DNA of 64,000 nucleotides from Pelagivirga sediminicola (GTDB lineage Bacteria; Pseudomonadota; Alphaproteobacteria; Rhodobacterales; Rhodobacteraceae), in the NCBI RefSeq assembly GCF_003072125.1, contig NZ_QCYH01000003.1:193501-257500 (forward strand). Direction: 5' to 3'. The translations under genes and the position numbers were made by a program. Positions 8,017 through 16,967 of this stretch are shown piece by piece. Every line of letters starts with the position of its first letter. Positions within the stretch are counted from its first letter, which is position 1. The notes under the pieces are model-generated. The model saw only the letters and a list, made by a program, of their open reading frames with translations, had not been told where the DNA came from and searched no databases.

Positions 8017-9699
8017 TTAGCGGCGTGCGGCGATCGCCCTTCCATCGGGTGCGATCAGGATCAGCGCGCCGGTCTCGTCGATGACATATCGCTCGATCTT
8101 GGGCAGCAGATCCAGGATCCGGCGCTCCTGGGCCATCAACGCCTCGGGGCAGGCCATCATCGTGGCGCCCGCGGGCAGGATGGTCAGCGCGTCGCCCTCC
8201 ACCTCGTAGCGGCCGATCAGCCGGTTGCAGGTGGCGCTGCCCGCCAATGTGCCGTCCGCCATGAATTGCAGCGTGGCATGGCTGTAGTCGATCACGCCCA
8301 TGCCCTCGACATCCTCGATCAGCCATTCGCGCCCGACCAGCGGCATGTCGTCATTCTCCTGCAGATGATCCGCAACCGCCCGATAGGCAGGCAGCGACGT
8401 GGGATCATTGGCCGCATTGGGCGCGACGGGATGCGAGGCGAAGCGTGCGATCACGACATCGGTCTTGGGATCGATCCACAGCGTCTGGCCATGCACGCCC
8501 CGCGCCGCATAGCTGCTGTCTCCCGCGACCCACCACATCGACCGATAGCTCCAGCCCGGCAGCGTCTTGTAACCGGCTTCGGCAAAGGCGCCCTTGTCGC
8601 CCCCGCGCATGATGCTGTTCACGACGCGTTCGGGCACGATCTGCTCGTTGCCCGCGCGCCCGCCGTTCAGCATGACCTGCCCCAGCCGCGCCATATCGCG
8701 CAGCGTCGCGTTGAAGCCGCCCCCGGCGAAAGGGGTGCCGATGGAATCGACGGTATAGAATGCCTCGCGCTCCGCGCCCAGACGGCTCCAGATCCGGTCG
8801 GCGAGGTAATCCGCAACGGATTGCCCGGTGACGCGCGAAATGATCCAGCCCAGCGCATCGGAATTCACCGTGCGATATCCGAAAACCTCCCCATGGGTGC
8901 CGTTCTTGCGGACCGTTTGCAGATAGTCGAAATAGCTGCGCGGTCCGTCATATCCCTCGGGCTTGGGCAGGGTGCTGCCGGCCTCGGAATAGGTCCAGAT
9001 CTCGGCGTTCGGGTCCGAATAATCCTCGGAAAACTTCAGCGCGGTGGTCATGTCCATGACCTCGCGCACCGTGGCATCGCCAAAGCCGCTATCGTTCAGT
9101 TCCGGGATCAGATCGCCGACGCGCGCGGTCTGGTCGAGCCTGCTCTCGGCAATCAGGATTTCCGCCAGAAGGCCGGTCAGCGACTTTGTCACCGACATGG
9201 CACCATGCAGGCCGTTTTCGTCCAGACAGCCATCATAGCGCTCATAAACCACGCGCCCGTGGTGAAGCACGATCACGCCGTCGGTATGGTTGGCGTCGAA
9301 TGCCGCGTTCCACGTCATCGGCTCGCCGCCGCCCAGCGGCGTGAAGGTCACGTCGTCCAGCGAAGAATCAAGCGCGCTGGTCAGGGGCGAGGCGGCACTG
9401 GCGCCCGCATCCACGGCGACGTTCGGCATCAGCTGGCGGAAATGGCACATTGTCCAGCGCCGCTTGGGATCGGCGAAAAAATCGGGATCGGTGGCGCGGA
9501 TCACCTTGTCCGCAGGCGGCGGGAATCCCTGCATCCAGCCCTGACCCGCCGTGTCGCTCTCACCGTCGGTCACGCCGGTATCAGTCTGCGCGGCATCGCC
9601 GGGCGCCTGCTCGGACGATGGCGCATCCGTGCCTTCTGCGAAGGCCGCAGAGCTGCATCCAAGGGCGGCAAACAATGCCGTGGCGATCACGCGCTTCAT
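8017..9699 (-). CDS. Exported serine hydrolase (class C beta-lactamase fold) fused to a META/HslJ domain
   Basis: A 560-residue protein. Residues 1-21 are a signal peptide (ALFAALGCSSAAFAEG), possibly with a lipobox-like Cys. After a short Asp/Ser/Thr-rich linker comes a penicillin-binding/beta-lactamase fold with the nucleophile motif SVTKS, a Tyr motif (YRTVNSDALGW) and VHGQTLWID near the end. The last 100 residues match the META/HslJ domain (LVGREWLIEDVEG, ATCNRLIGRYEVEG, MMACPE). The ATG at 9699 has a strong AAAGGAG site; upstream in-frame ATGs do not. Substrate unknown; such proteins act on peptides or esters in the periplasm. The fusion is less usual than either domain alone. Confidence 0.85.
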   Translation of the reverse strand: MKRVIATALFAALGCSSAAFAEGTDAPSSEQAPGDAAQTDTGVTDGESDTAGQGWMQGFPPPADKVIRATDPDFFADPKRRWTMCHFRQLMPNVAVDAGASAASPLTSALDSSLDDVTFTPLGGGEPMTWNAAFDANHTDGVIVLHHGRVVYERYDGCLDENGLHGAMSVTKSLTGLLAEILIAESRLDQTARVGDLIPELNDSGFGDATVREVMDMTTALKFSEDYSDPNAEIWTYSEAGSTLPKPEGYDGPRSYFDYLQTVRKNGTHGEVFGYRTVNSDALGWIISRVTGQSVADYLADRIWSRLGAEREAFYTVDSIGTPFAGGGFNATLRDMARLGQVMLNGGRAGNEQIVPERVVNSIMRGGDKGAFAEAGYKTLPGWSYRSMWWVAGDSSYAARGVHGQTLWIDPKTDVVIARFASHPVAPNAANDPTSLPAYRAVADHLQENDDMPLVGREWLIEDVEGMGVIDYSHATLQFMADGTLAGSATCNRLIGRYEVEGDALTILPAGATMMACPEALMAQERRILDLLPKIERYVIDETGALILIAPDGRAIAARR

Positions 9700-10070
9700 C
9701 CCGTGGCTCCTTTCGGGTCTGTCCGGTTTCGGGCGCGCCGAACTGCTGCGCGCCGATGGCATCGTGCCGTCTGATCCATGAAACGGCTGGGCAGGAAGGG
9801 TCAAGGCCGTTCTGCCCCGCGGGTCACGAAAGGTGCCTTACATGCGAAGATTGCGGGAAACAATGGCGACCGCCGCGGCAATCACGCGGAGAGGGTGCCG
9901 CCTGACGCCGGGTGAGATGCATCCAGCGGCGCGGCACACGCGTTGACCGGGTACTGCTCTGCAGGGCGCATGTCTTGGTCCGCGCGCGGCATTGCGATTA
10001 GCGCCTCGCCATGCGAGGGCAGCGTGTTTAGGGTAAATCGAGCCTGCAACTGGCGGACTGGAGACGTGCG
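9700..10070 (+). other. Intergenic region, divergent promoters expected
   Basis: These 371 bases separate the minus-strand serine hydrolase from the plus-strand phospholipase D gene. Reading frames through it have no ribosome site and no recognisable composition. It presumably carries both promoters, but I cannot point to convincing -35/-10 elements or a clear palindrome. An SD-like GGAGA lies just before the ATG at 10071. Confidence 0.5.
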
Positions 10071-11615
10071 ATGTTGACCTTGCTGAAATATCTGCTGCTT
10101 GCAGCCGCGCTGATTGCCATTGCCATCATCGTCGCGCGCATCGTCTTTGCACTGCCGACGGATCGCGGCGCCCATGGCGATGCGCTGGCCCCGTCGGAAA
10201 ACGGACCGCTGGCCAAGGGGCTGGGCCCGCTTTCGGACGCGCATCCCGGCAAGACGGGGGTTGCCGCGCTTCAGAACGGGGCGGATGCGTTCGCGGCCCG
10301 AATAATTCTGGCCGATGCGGCGGTGTCCTCAATCGACGTGCAATATTACATCTGGAAGGCCGACCTGACCGGCGCCTTGCTGCTCGACGCGATCAAACGC
10401 GCCGCGGACAGGGGCGTGCGCGTGCGATTGCTGCTGGATGACAACGGCATTTCCGGCCTTGATCCGCAGCTGTCGCAGCTGGACGCGCATCCGATGGCCG
10501 AGGTGCGGCTGTACAATCCGTTCAACCTGCGCCGGTTCAAGATGCTGTCCTACACGTTCGATTTTTTCCGCCTGAACCGGCGCATGCACAACAAGTCCTT
10601 TACCGTCGACAACCGCGTGACGATCATGGGCGGGCGCAACGTGGGGGACGAGTATTTCGGCACCGGCGAGGTGGCGCTTTATGTCGATCTGGATGTGCTG
10701 GTCGTCGGCGACATCGTTCCACGCGTGTCGCAGGATTTCGATATTTACTGGAACAGCCCGCCGGTTCATCCGGCGACCCCCATCGTCGGCGAGGCGGGAC
10801 GCAATGACGCGATCGCGGATCTGGTCGGCCGCTATGAGGGCACCGACCAGATGCAGACCTATCAGTCGATCCTGGAATCTTCGGACATCGTGCCGAAACT
10901 GACCGAGGGCACGCTGCCGCTGGAATGGACGAAAGCGGTGCTGGTCAGTGACAAACCCGCCAAGGGGCAAGGGCTGGTGCGCAAGAAGGATCTGCTGGTG
11001 ACCCGGCTCAAGGACGCCGTCGGCACCATCAACGAGCGGTTCGATGGCGTGTCACCCTATTTCGTGCCGGGCGGCATCGGCATGCGCAATTTCATCGCGC
11101 TGGAGCAGGGCGGCGTGCAGGTGCGGATGCTGACCAACTCGCTGGAGGCGACGGATGTCGTGCCGGTTCATGCCGGATACGCCAAGCGACGCAAGGACAT
11201 GCTGGAGGCAGGTGTGCGCCTGTTCGAGCTGCGCCGCACGGGCGCGCCGGAATCCGCGACCGACAAGATCGGGCCGTTCGGCTCGTCCGGGTCCAGCTTG
11301 CATGCCAAGACATTTGCCGTGGATGGCGAGCGGATATTCGTGGGCTCGTTCAACTTCGATCCGCGCTCGATCTCGCTGAACACCGAAATGGGGCTGCTGA
11401 TCGACAGCGAGATCATGGCCGCGCGGCTGCACGATGCGTTCGACACCGGATTGGGCGGCCTCGCCTGGGAGGTGGAGGACCGGGACGGCGATCTGGTCTG
11501 GATCGACCCGACCGCGCCCGATGCCGCGCCCCTGACGACCGAGCCGGGCGGCAGCCTGATGCGCAATCTGGCGGTCACCATCGTCGGCTGGCTGCCGGTG
11601 GAATGGCTGCTTTAG
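10071..11615 (+). CDS. Phospholipase D-family protein (cardiolipin synthase-like)
   Basis: A 514-residue protein with an N-terminal membrane segment (residues 2-28) and two HKD catalytic motifs: HNKSFTVDN near 173-181, followed by GGRNVGDEYF, and HAKTFAVDG near 408, followed by GSFNFDPRS. Paired HKD motifs define the phospholipase D superfamily, which transfers phosphatidyl groups between lipids or hydrolyses them. An N-terminal anchor fits cardiolipin synthase C-like enzymes acting at the membrane face. Nothing in the neighbourhood points to a particular lipid. Length and motif spacing are normal, so it should be active. Confidence 0.9.
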   Translation: MLTLLKYLLLAAALIAIAIIVARIVFALPTDRGAHGDALAPSENGPLAKGLGPLSDAHPGKTGVAALQNGADAFAARIILADAAVSSIDVQYYIWKADLTGALLLDAIKRAADRGVRVRLLLDDNGISGLDPQLSQLDAHPMAEVRLYNPFNLRRFKMLSYTFDFFRLNRRMHNKSFTVDNRVTIMGGRNVGDEYFGTGEVALYVDLDVLVVGDIVPRVSQDFDIYWNSPPVHPATPIVGEAGRNDAIADLVGRYEGTDQMQTYQSILESSDIVPKLTEGTLPLEWTKAVLVSDKPAKGQGLVRKKDLLVTRLKDAVGTINERFDGVSPYFVPGGIGMRNFIALEQGGVQVRMLTNSLEATDVVPVHAGYAKRRKDMLEAGVRLFELRRTGAPESATDKIGPFGSSGSSLHAKTFAVDGERIFVGSFNFDPRSISLNTEMGLLIDSEIMAARLHDAFDTGLGGLAWEVEDRDGDLVWIDPTAPDAAPLTTEPGGSLMRNLAVTIVGWLPVEWLL

Positions 11616-11631
11616 CGGCAGGGGCGGCGTC

Positions 11632-11886
11632 TCAGCCGTTCTCGGCGTCGGTTTCCGCGTCGATCCGGTCCATCATGCCGCGAATGTGGCGGGCAAAGGC
11701 CCAGGTTGCCGGGATGCCCAGCACCGCACCACCGATCAGCGCCATGTTGGGCGACATCACGTCCCAGCCCAGCCAAGAGCCGATCAGCCCCGCGAAATAG
11801 AGGTTGACCACCATCGCGCCGGCCCCGAACGGATACAGCGCAAGCGACAGCGCCCCCACGCCCCAGCCTGTGCGCGTGCCTGTCAT
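11632..11886 (-). CDS. 84-residue membrane protein at the 3' end of the nor operon
   Basis: A short protein with two hydrophobic segments (about residues 10-32 and 44-66) and an acidic tail ending DAETDAENG. Its ATG overlaps the stop of the 58-residue gene (ATGA), so it belongs to the norCBQD transcript. In Rhodobacter and Paracoccus this position holds norE and norF; this protein is close to NorF in size (NorF is under 100 residues), but I do not see sequence features that prove homology. A role in assembly or activity of NO reductase is inferred from position. Confidence 0.7.
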   Translation of the reverse strand: MTGTRTGWGVGALSLALYPFGAGAMVVNLYFAGLIGSWLGWDVMSPNMALIGGAVLGIPATWAFARHIRGMMDRIDAETDAENG

Positions 11887-12059
11887 CGGCGGCGCACCAA
11901 CATGTGCACCGCGACCAGCGCCAGCACGAGCGCCAGCGAGGCGGCAAAGAACCAGCCTTCGGCAGTGGCCGTTTGCGCCTGCGGGATGGGCCGCTGGAAC
12001 GATTCGGCCAGCGCGGCGGTGGGAAGGAACAGCGCCATCAGGGCGATCAGTCGGGTCAT
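11883..12059 (-). CDS. 58-residue exported or membrane protein in the nor operon
   Basis: A very short gene that starts one base after the norD stop and overlaps the next gene by four bases. The product is MTRLIALMALFLPTAALAES (signal peptide), a short Gln/Thr-rich loop, then one membrane helix (FFAASLALVLALVAVHMLV) and a positive tail RRR. A cleaved signal followed by a C-terminal membrane helix suggests a periplasm-facing N-terminus and cytoplasmic C-terminus. Tight coupling on both sides is the main evidence that it is real. Function unknown; it may replace NorE as a small accessory subunit. Confidence 0.75.
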   Translation of the reverse strand: MTRLIALMALFLPTAALAESFQRPIPQAQTATAEGWFFAASLALVLALVAVHMLVRRR

Positions 12060-12060
12060 G

Positions 12061-13959
12061 TCATGTCTCCTGCGTCAGGGTGCGATAGATGTCGGGCAGA
12101 ACCCGGGTCAGGCGTTCGGGCCGGGGCAACAGATGAAATCCGCCGCGCCCGAAAATGCGCGCGAACCATTCCTGCCCGTCGGGGTCCACGACGATGCCGT
12201 GAACTGCCATTCCGGCGCGGCGGGCCTCGGCAACGGCCATGTGGCTGTCCTCGATCCCGTGCGTGCCCTCGTAATGGTCCAGATCGTTGGGCTTGCCGTC
12301 GGTGAGCACGATCAGCAGCTTGCGCGCTGCCGTCTCTTGGGCCAACTGGGCGCTGACATGGCGGATCGCGGCACCAAGGCGGGTGTAATGGCCCGGCTTC
12401 AGCGCGCAGATATTGGCGGTGACCTCGCGGCTCATCTTCTGGTCAAAGCGTTTGCAGCGCGTCAGGAACACCCGGTCACGCCGCAGCGACGAGAACCCCC
12501 AGATGCCCAGCCGGTCGCCCGCCGCATCAATACCGCCCGCCAGCGCGGCCAGCGCGTCGCGCGCGACGTCGATCACGCAGGTATCGCCGACGGCCGATTC
12601 GGTTGACCGCGACGTGTCGATCAGAAAGGCGACGGTCAGATCGCGCGATGTCTGGCGCGAGGCCATGAACACGCGGTCATCGCAGCGGCCCGTCGCGCGC
12701 AGGTCGATCTGCGCCGAGATAGCGGCGTCCAGATCCAGCTCGGAGCCGTCAATCTGGCGCGGCTGCAGGATGCGGCGCGGGCGCAGCACCTCGAACTGGC
12801 GGCGCACCTCCTCGGTGCGCTTGGCATTGGGAACAAAATCATTGGCAGGATCGGGGACGGCGTCCGCCTCCAGCACGCGGCAATGGTCGGGCATGTAGCT
12901 GCGCGAGCGGTGATTCCATTCGGGATAGGTGACCGGCGCCGACAATCGCTCGTGATCGGCATCCGCCGGGGACAGGTCCAGATGCAGGCGCAGGCGCGTC
13001 GCCGCGCGCTTGTCGTTCTTGGACAGGGTGATGTTGTCCTGATCCTCGGCAGCCTTCTGGGCGTTTTCGTCATCATCGTCGTGGATCGAGCGGTTCAGGT
13101 TCATCGATTCGACCCAGGACAGGATCGATTCGAACCGGTGCAGGATGAAGCTGTCCTTGCGGTTGGCCTGTTCGCGGTCCCGCCGGAATCCCAGCTTGCG
13201 CGTGGTGGTCGCGGCCGCCGCGGGCACCTCGCCCGGATCGTCGGCGTGGTCCTCGGCAGCGCTGCCTTGCCCGGCGGCGGAGAAATCCAGCCAGATGGGC
13301 ACGGGCGCGAATGTCATGTGGCCGCGGCTGTCACCGGCGCCATCACCCGCGGGCGCGGCCCCTTTGGCAAGCGCCGCGCGCAAGGCGTCCTCGACCGACT
13401 TTTCGCCGCTCGGCAATTGCACGCGCGGGCGCGTCGCCAGCACATGCGCGGTCATCTCGGCGTGGCTGTCCCTCAACCCCGGGCAGGCGGCCAGCACCCG
13501 GCGCGCGGCGTCCGCATTGGCCGCGATCATCGCCAGATCGCGCGCCGCACCTTTCAGCGTGTCATCGGCGAACACATCCTCGCCCGCCAGCGCGGCCATG
13601 GCGGTCAGCCAGAAATAGGCGCTGCGGTTCAGCCGCAGCTGGGGAAAGACGTCGATCACCGGCGGCAGGCGCAGGCGCTCGCCGTCAAAGGCAGCGACGT
13701 GGAGCTTGTCCCGCTCGGTCGCCAGCTTGCGCGCGGCAGGACGGCGGTGGCGCGCGACGGTCGAGGCCGCCTCGCAGAACTCCACCCCCGCCGGGCCGCC
13801 AAGGGCGCGGAACATCATCGTCAGGCTGGGGCGCACGGCGTCGAGCGCCGCGGCCTCCTCCGGATAGGAACGGGCAGCGCCGATCCCCACGGCATAGTCA
13901 TGCCACAGATTGCCGACCGCCTCTTCGGGGTCCATCAGATCAAGGGGATGCAGCGCCAT
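12061..13959 (-). CDS. norD: Nitric oxide reductase activation protein NorD
   Basis: A 632-residue cytoplasmic protein with a C-terminal von Willebrand factor A domain; the metal-ion-dependent adhesion site is visible as VAFLIDTSRSTES (DxSxS) with a later LIVLTDGKPND. With the AAA ATPase NorQ, NorD is needed for assembly or metallation of active NO reductase. A central acidic stretch (DDDDENAQKAAED) is a low-complexity linker typical of these proteins. It follows norQ by six bases and precedes the 58-residue gene by one base, so it is in the norCBQD operon under the NnrR-type box upstream of norC. Confidence 0.93.
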   Translation of the reverse strand: MALHPLDLMDPEEAVGNLWHDYAVGIGAARSYPEEAAALDAVRPSLTMMFRALGGPAGVEFCEAASTVARHRRPAARKLATERDKLHVAAFDGERLRLPPVIDVFPQLRLNRSAYFWLTAMAALAGEDVFADDTLKGAARDLAMIAANADAARRVLAACPGLRDSHAEMTAHVLATRPRVQLPSGEKSVEDALRAALAKGAAPAGDGAGDSRGHMTFAPVPIWLDFSAAGQGSAAEDHADDPGEVPAAAATTTRKLGFRRDREQANRKDSFILHRFESILSWVESMNLNRSIHDDDDENAQKAAEDQDNITLSKNDKRAATRLRLHLDLSPADADHERLSAPVTYPEWNHRSRSYMPDHCRVLEADAVPDPANDFVPNAKRTEEVRRQFEVLRPRRILQPRQIDGSELDLDAAISAQIDLRATGRCDDRVFMASRQTSRDLTVAFLIDTSRSTESAVGDTCVIDVARDALAALAGGIDAAGDRLGIWGFSSLRRDRVFLTRCKRFDQKMSREVTANICALKPGHYTRLGAAIRHVSAQLAQETAARKLLIVLTDGKPNDLDHYEGTHGIEDSHMAVAEARRAGMAVHGIVVDPDGQEWFARIFGRGGFHLLPRPERLTRVLPDIYRTLTQET

Positions 13960-13965
13960 ATCGTT

Positions 13966-14772
13966 CTATCCGTAGACTGTCGCGACCAGATCGCGCAGGG
14001 CGGTCTGGATGTCGGCATCGTCGGTCAGCGGCTCGATCACCGCAGCCTCCAGCGCCTTTTCCACACCCATGCCGCCCGCCATCAGCGTGGCTGCATAGAT
14101 CAGCAGGCGGGTCGATACGCCCTCTTCCAGGTCCATGCCCGAAAGGTTGCGGATATGCCCGCCCAGCCGCACCAAAGGCGCGACGCGGCCCGGCTCCAGC
14201 CCGCTTTCCTCGGACACAACCTTTATTTCGGTGTCCGGGTCCGGAAAGCCGAAGGTGATGGCAAGAAAGCGCTGGCGCGTGGACGGCTTCATTCGCTTCA
14301 GCACGTTCTGATAACCGGGGTTGTAGCTGGCGATCAGCATGAAACCGGGAGGGGCCTGCAGCTCTTCGCCGGTGCGGTCGATCATCAGGGTGCGGCGGTT
14401 GTCGGTCAGCGGGTGCAGCACCACGGCGACGTCCTTGCGCGCCTCCACCACCTCGTCGAGATAGCAGATGGCGCCCTCGCGCACCGCGCGGGTCAGCGGG
14501 CCGTCGACCCATTCGGTCTGGCCGCCGCGCAGAAGATAGCGGCCGATCAGGTCCGCCGCCGTCAGATCGTCATGGCACGCCACGGTATAGAGCCGCCGGC
14601 CCGACTGGGCCGCCATATGCTCGACGAACCGTGTCTTGCCGCAGCCGGTCGGCCCCTTCAGAAGAAGGGGCAAACCGTTTTTGTGGGCCGCGTTGAACAG
14701 GGCGCATTCATTGCCCGTCTCGGCGTAATAAGGCACGCTCTTGGGTGTTCCTGCATGGGCGTTCATGGTCAT
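13966..14772 (-). CDS. norQ: MoxR-type AAA ATPase NorQ (CbbQ/NirQ/NorQ family)
   Basis: A 268-residue AAA+ ATPase that works with NorD to activate NO reductase. Walker A is GPTGCGKT at residues 40-47; Walker B is ICYLDEVVEA; a sensor stretch (FMLIASYNPGYQ) and Arg-rich region follow. Its ATG overlaps the norB stop (ATGA). A second ATG two codons in gives MNAHAGTPK and is also possible. This family inserts metals or remodels membrane metalloenzymes; the neighbours specify NorB as client. Confidence 0.95.
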   Translation of the reverse strand: MTMNAHAGTPKSVPYYAETGNECALFNAAHKNGLPLLLKGPTGCGKTRFVEHMAAQSGRRLYTVACHDDLTAADLIGRYLLRGGQTEWVDGPLTRAVREGAICYLDEVVEARKDVAVVLHPLTDNRRTLMIDRTGEELQAPPGFMLIASYNPGYQNVLKRMKPSTRQRFLAITFGFPDPDTEIKVVSEESGLEPGRVAPLVRLGGHIRNLSGMDLEEGVSTRLLIYAATLMAGGMGVEKALEAAVIEPLTDDADIQTALRDLVATVYG

Positions 14773-16139
14773 TTCCCCACGATCGGATCAGAGGTTGCCG
14801 ATGCCGGATTGGCCCGGCCGGGCGCCACCACCTCGCGGCGGCGATGCACTAGGATCGCGTAGATGAACAGCAAGGCACCCGCCACAACAGCCGCTCCGGC
14901 GATGAAGCGCATGATGTAGAACAGCCCCAGCTCGTCCTGGACTTCCATGAAGTAGTAGCCCAGCACCCGCTGCATATGCGTCTGGATGACACCCGCGAAG
15001 GTCAGCGTGAAGGTCATGAACGCCATGCCCCCCGTCATCAGCCAGAAGGAGCCCATGTTCAGCACCTGGTTATACGGCTCGCGGTTTCGCAGCAGCGGCA
15101 TCGCGTAGGTGATGATCGCAAGGTTCATCGCCACGTAGGCGCCGTAGAACGCCAGGTGACCATGCGCCGCGGTGATCTGCGTGCCGTGGCTGTAGAAGTT
15201 CACGCCATGCATGTTGTGCAGCACGCCCCACACGCCCGCGCCAAAGAACGCGACGGTGGCAGAGCCCAGCGACCACAACAGCGCGGCCTTGTTGGGGTGG
15301 TTGCGGCGGCCCTTCCAGACCATGACGAAGGCAAAGGACATCATCAGGAAGAACGGGATGATCTCCAGCGCACCAAAGATACTGCCGATCCACTGCCAAT
15401 AGCCCGGCAGACCGATCCAGAAGTAGTGGTGCCCGGTGCCGAGAATCCCCGTGAACAGCGCGGTGGCGACGATGACATAAAGCCATTTCTCGATCACCTC
15501 GCGGTCCACGCCCGTCAGCTTGAGCAGCAGGAACGCAAGGATCGCGGCCATCACAAGTTCCCATGTGCCTTCGACCCACAGGTGAATGACGAACCACCAG
15601 TACATCTTGTCCAGGCTCAGGTTCTCGGGGTTGATGAAGGCAAAGATCCACAGCAGCGACAGCAGCCACAGACCCATCAGCAGAACGCCCGTGATCGCGG
15701 TCTTGCGCCCCGCCAGCACCGTCATCGAGATGTTGATCAGGAAGATGACGGCAGCCACCAGAATACCGAGCTTGACCCAGAGCGGCTGCTCCAGGAACTC
15801 GCGGCCTTCGTGGATGCCCACAAGGTATCCGGCCACGGCGCCCAGCGTGCCGACCATCATCAGCGCCAGCTGGACATAGGCCAGTGTCGGCGACCAGATC
15901 TCGCGCTCGGATTCTTCGGGCACCATGAAATAGGCGGCCCCGAAGAAGCCCAGCAGCAGCCAGACGACCAACGCGTTGGTGTGGATCATGCGGATGATGT
16001 GGAACGGGAACGTCTCCGCCAGGAAGTTGGGCTGAACATAGATCCAGCCGATGGTCAGCCCGCCCAGAACCTGCACGGCAAAGAGTGCCATCGCGCACAG
16101 GAAATAGGCATAGGCAATCTGTTGTGTCTTGTACTTCAT
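14769..16139 (-). CDS. norB: Nitric oxide reductase, cytochrome b subunit NorB
   Basis: A 456-residue heme-copper-oxidase-family protein with about 12 membrane helices. It reduces two NO to nitrous oxide at a heme b3/FeB site. Histidines for the hemes and FeB are visible in IIRMIHTNALVV, HLWVEGTWELV, GTGHHYFWIG and AHGHLAFYG; the Glu in HLWVEG is the FeB-associated residue of NORs. The ATG at 16139 is preceded by AAGGAGG; an earlier in-frame Met eight codons upstream lacks a site. norC ends 13 bases upstream, and norQ overlaps its end. Confidence 0.97.
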   Translation of the reverse strand: MKYKTQQIAYAYFLCAMALFAVQVLGGLTIGWIYVQPNFLAETFPFHIIRMIHTNALVVWLLLGFFGAAYFMVPEESEREIWSPTLAYVQLALMMVGTLGAVAGYLVGIHEGREFLEQPLWVKLGILVAAVIFLINISMTVLAGRKTAITGVLLMGLWLLSLLWIFAFINPENLSLDKMYWWFVIHLWVEGTWELVMAAILAFLLLKLTGVDREVIEKWLYVIVATALFTGILGTGHHYFWIGLPGYWQWIGSIFGALEIIPFFLMMSFAFVMVWKGRRNHPNKAALLWSLGSATVAFFGAGVWGVLHNMHGVNFYSHGTQITAAHGHLAFYGAYVAMNLAIITYAMPLLRNREPYNQVLNMGSFWLMTGGMAFMTFTLTFAGVIQTHMQRVLGYYFMEVQDELGLFYIMRFIAGAAVVAGALLFIYAILVHRRREVVAPGRANPASATSDPIVGK

Positions 16140-16152
16140 TTTATATGCCTCC

Positions 16153-16605
16153 TTAGCCGGCATCGTTGGGCGGCCAGCCCTGGGTATCGGTCTGATCGGC
16201 CCAGCGCAGGAATTCGGCCAGTCCGCGCTTGTCCTCTTCGGTCATCACGAAATGGGGCATCTGGCGGCGGCCCTCGATGCCGCTGGGCTGTGCCTCGATC
16301 CAGGCGTCGAGAATCTCGAAGGCGCCTTCAGGGTCGTCCATGACGCCCCAGCGGGTCATCACGTTGCCCAGCTCGGGGGCGAAATACGCGCCCTCGCCAT
16401 GCAATGTGTGACAGTTGATGCAGCTGTGGCGCTCCCACACGGCCTTGCCATGTGCGACCTCCTCGGTCAGCGGGGCGCCGGCCGTGGATTTGGTGACGAC
16501 GAAGTGGTGGCTTTGCACGGCCAGCGCAATAAACACGAGGACGAAAAAGATCGATCCACCGTAGAATATATTGCGCGCCCGCGACTTGGTCAGGAATTCG
16601 GCCAT
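16153..16605 (-). CDS. norC: Nitric oxide reductase, cytochrome c subunit NorC
   Basis: A 150-residue subunit with one N-terminal membrane anchor (residues about 12-33) and a periplasmic heme c domain: CINCH at 62-66 with distal Met in QMPHFVM. It passes electrons from periplasmic cytochrome c or pseudoazurin to NorB. The upstream frame is open but the ATG at 16605 has a GGGAGG site. First gene of norCBQD. A TTG-N8-CAA box centred about 70 bases upstream suggests NnrR activation under NO. Confidence 0.96.
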   Translation of the reverse strand: MAEFLTKSRARNIFYGGSIFFVLVFIALAVQSHHFVVTKSTAGAPLTEEVAHGKAVWERHSCINCHTLHGEGAYFAPELGNVMTRWGVMDDPEGAFEILDAWIEAQPSGIEGRRQMPHFVMTEEDKRGLAEFLRWADQTDTQGWPPNDAG

Positions 16606-16666
16606 GCGCGGGCCTCCCTTTCTGGTTGCAGTCGGTGACGTCCTATCAATGACCCCTTCAACAGAG

Positions 16667-16682
16667 TTTGCGCAACCGCAAA
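16667..16682. promoter_or_regulatory. NnrR/DNR-type box between norC and the DUF1858 gene
   Basis: TTTGCGCAACCGCAAA is a near-perfect dyad (TTGCG-N4-CGCAA) of the TTG-N8-CAA type recognised by Crp/Fnr-family NO regulators such as NnrR. It lies 61 bases before the norC start on the minus strand and 54 bases before the plus-strand DUF1858 gene, so it could serve both. NnrR itself is encoded 250 bases away. Confidence 0.75.
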
Positions 16683-16736
16683 GTTCCGCCCGATTGATCG
16701 TGACATTCTGCTTTTGGCTTTTGGGAGGGCCGGAAG

Positions 16737-16967
16737 ATGAATTTTGACCAAGGCGGCGGCCTCGATCGCACACTTTCAGAGATTATGAGTACATGGCCGG
16801 AAACCGTGCAGGTGTTTCTGCGCCACGGAATGCATTGCGTCGGGTGCCGCGTCGGCCCGTTTCACACGATCGAGGATGCGTGCATGGAATACCACCTGGA
16901 CGAGAGTGAGTTTCGCCGCGAACTGCAAAACGCGATCAGCTCGAAACGGCCGGTTCAGCCAACATGA
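16737..16967 (+). CDS. DUF1858-domain protein next to norC
   Basis: A 76-residue protein with the DUF1858 pattern: an N-terminal ETVQVFLRHGMHCVGC stretch with a CxxC pair, then HTIEDACMEYHLD. Proteins of this kind carry a redox- or metal-binding Cys motif and resemble the N-terminal domain of ScdA/YtfE di-iron repair proteins. It has a GGGAGGGCCGGAAG ribosome-site region and shares the NnrR-type box with norC. Its 3' end overlaps the convergent nnrR gene by 32 bases. Role in NO defence or iron-site repair is inferred from position. Confidence 0.85.
   Translation: MNFDQGGGLDRTLSEIMSTWPETVQVFLRHGMHCVGCRVGPFHTIEDACMEYHLDESEFRRELQNAISSKRPVQPT

Noticed and set aside
12883-14862. 659-codon plus-strand frame opposite norD/norQ
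   Set aside because: Covers two certain genes in antisense, has no domain and no ribosome site.
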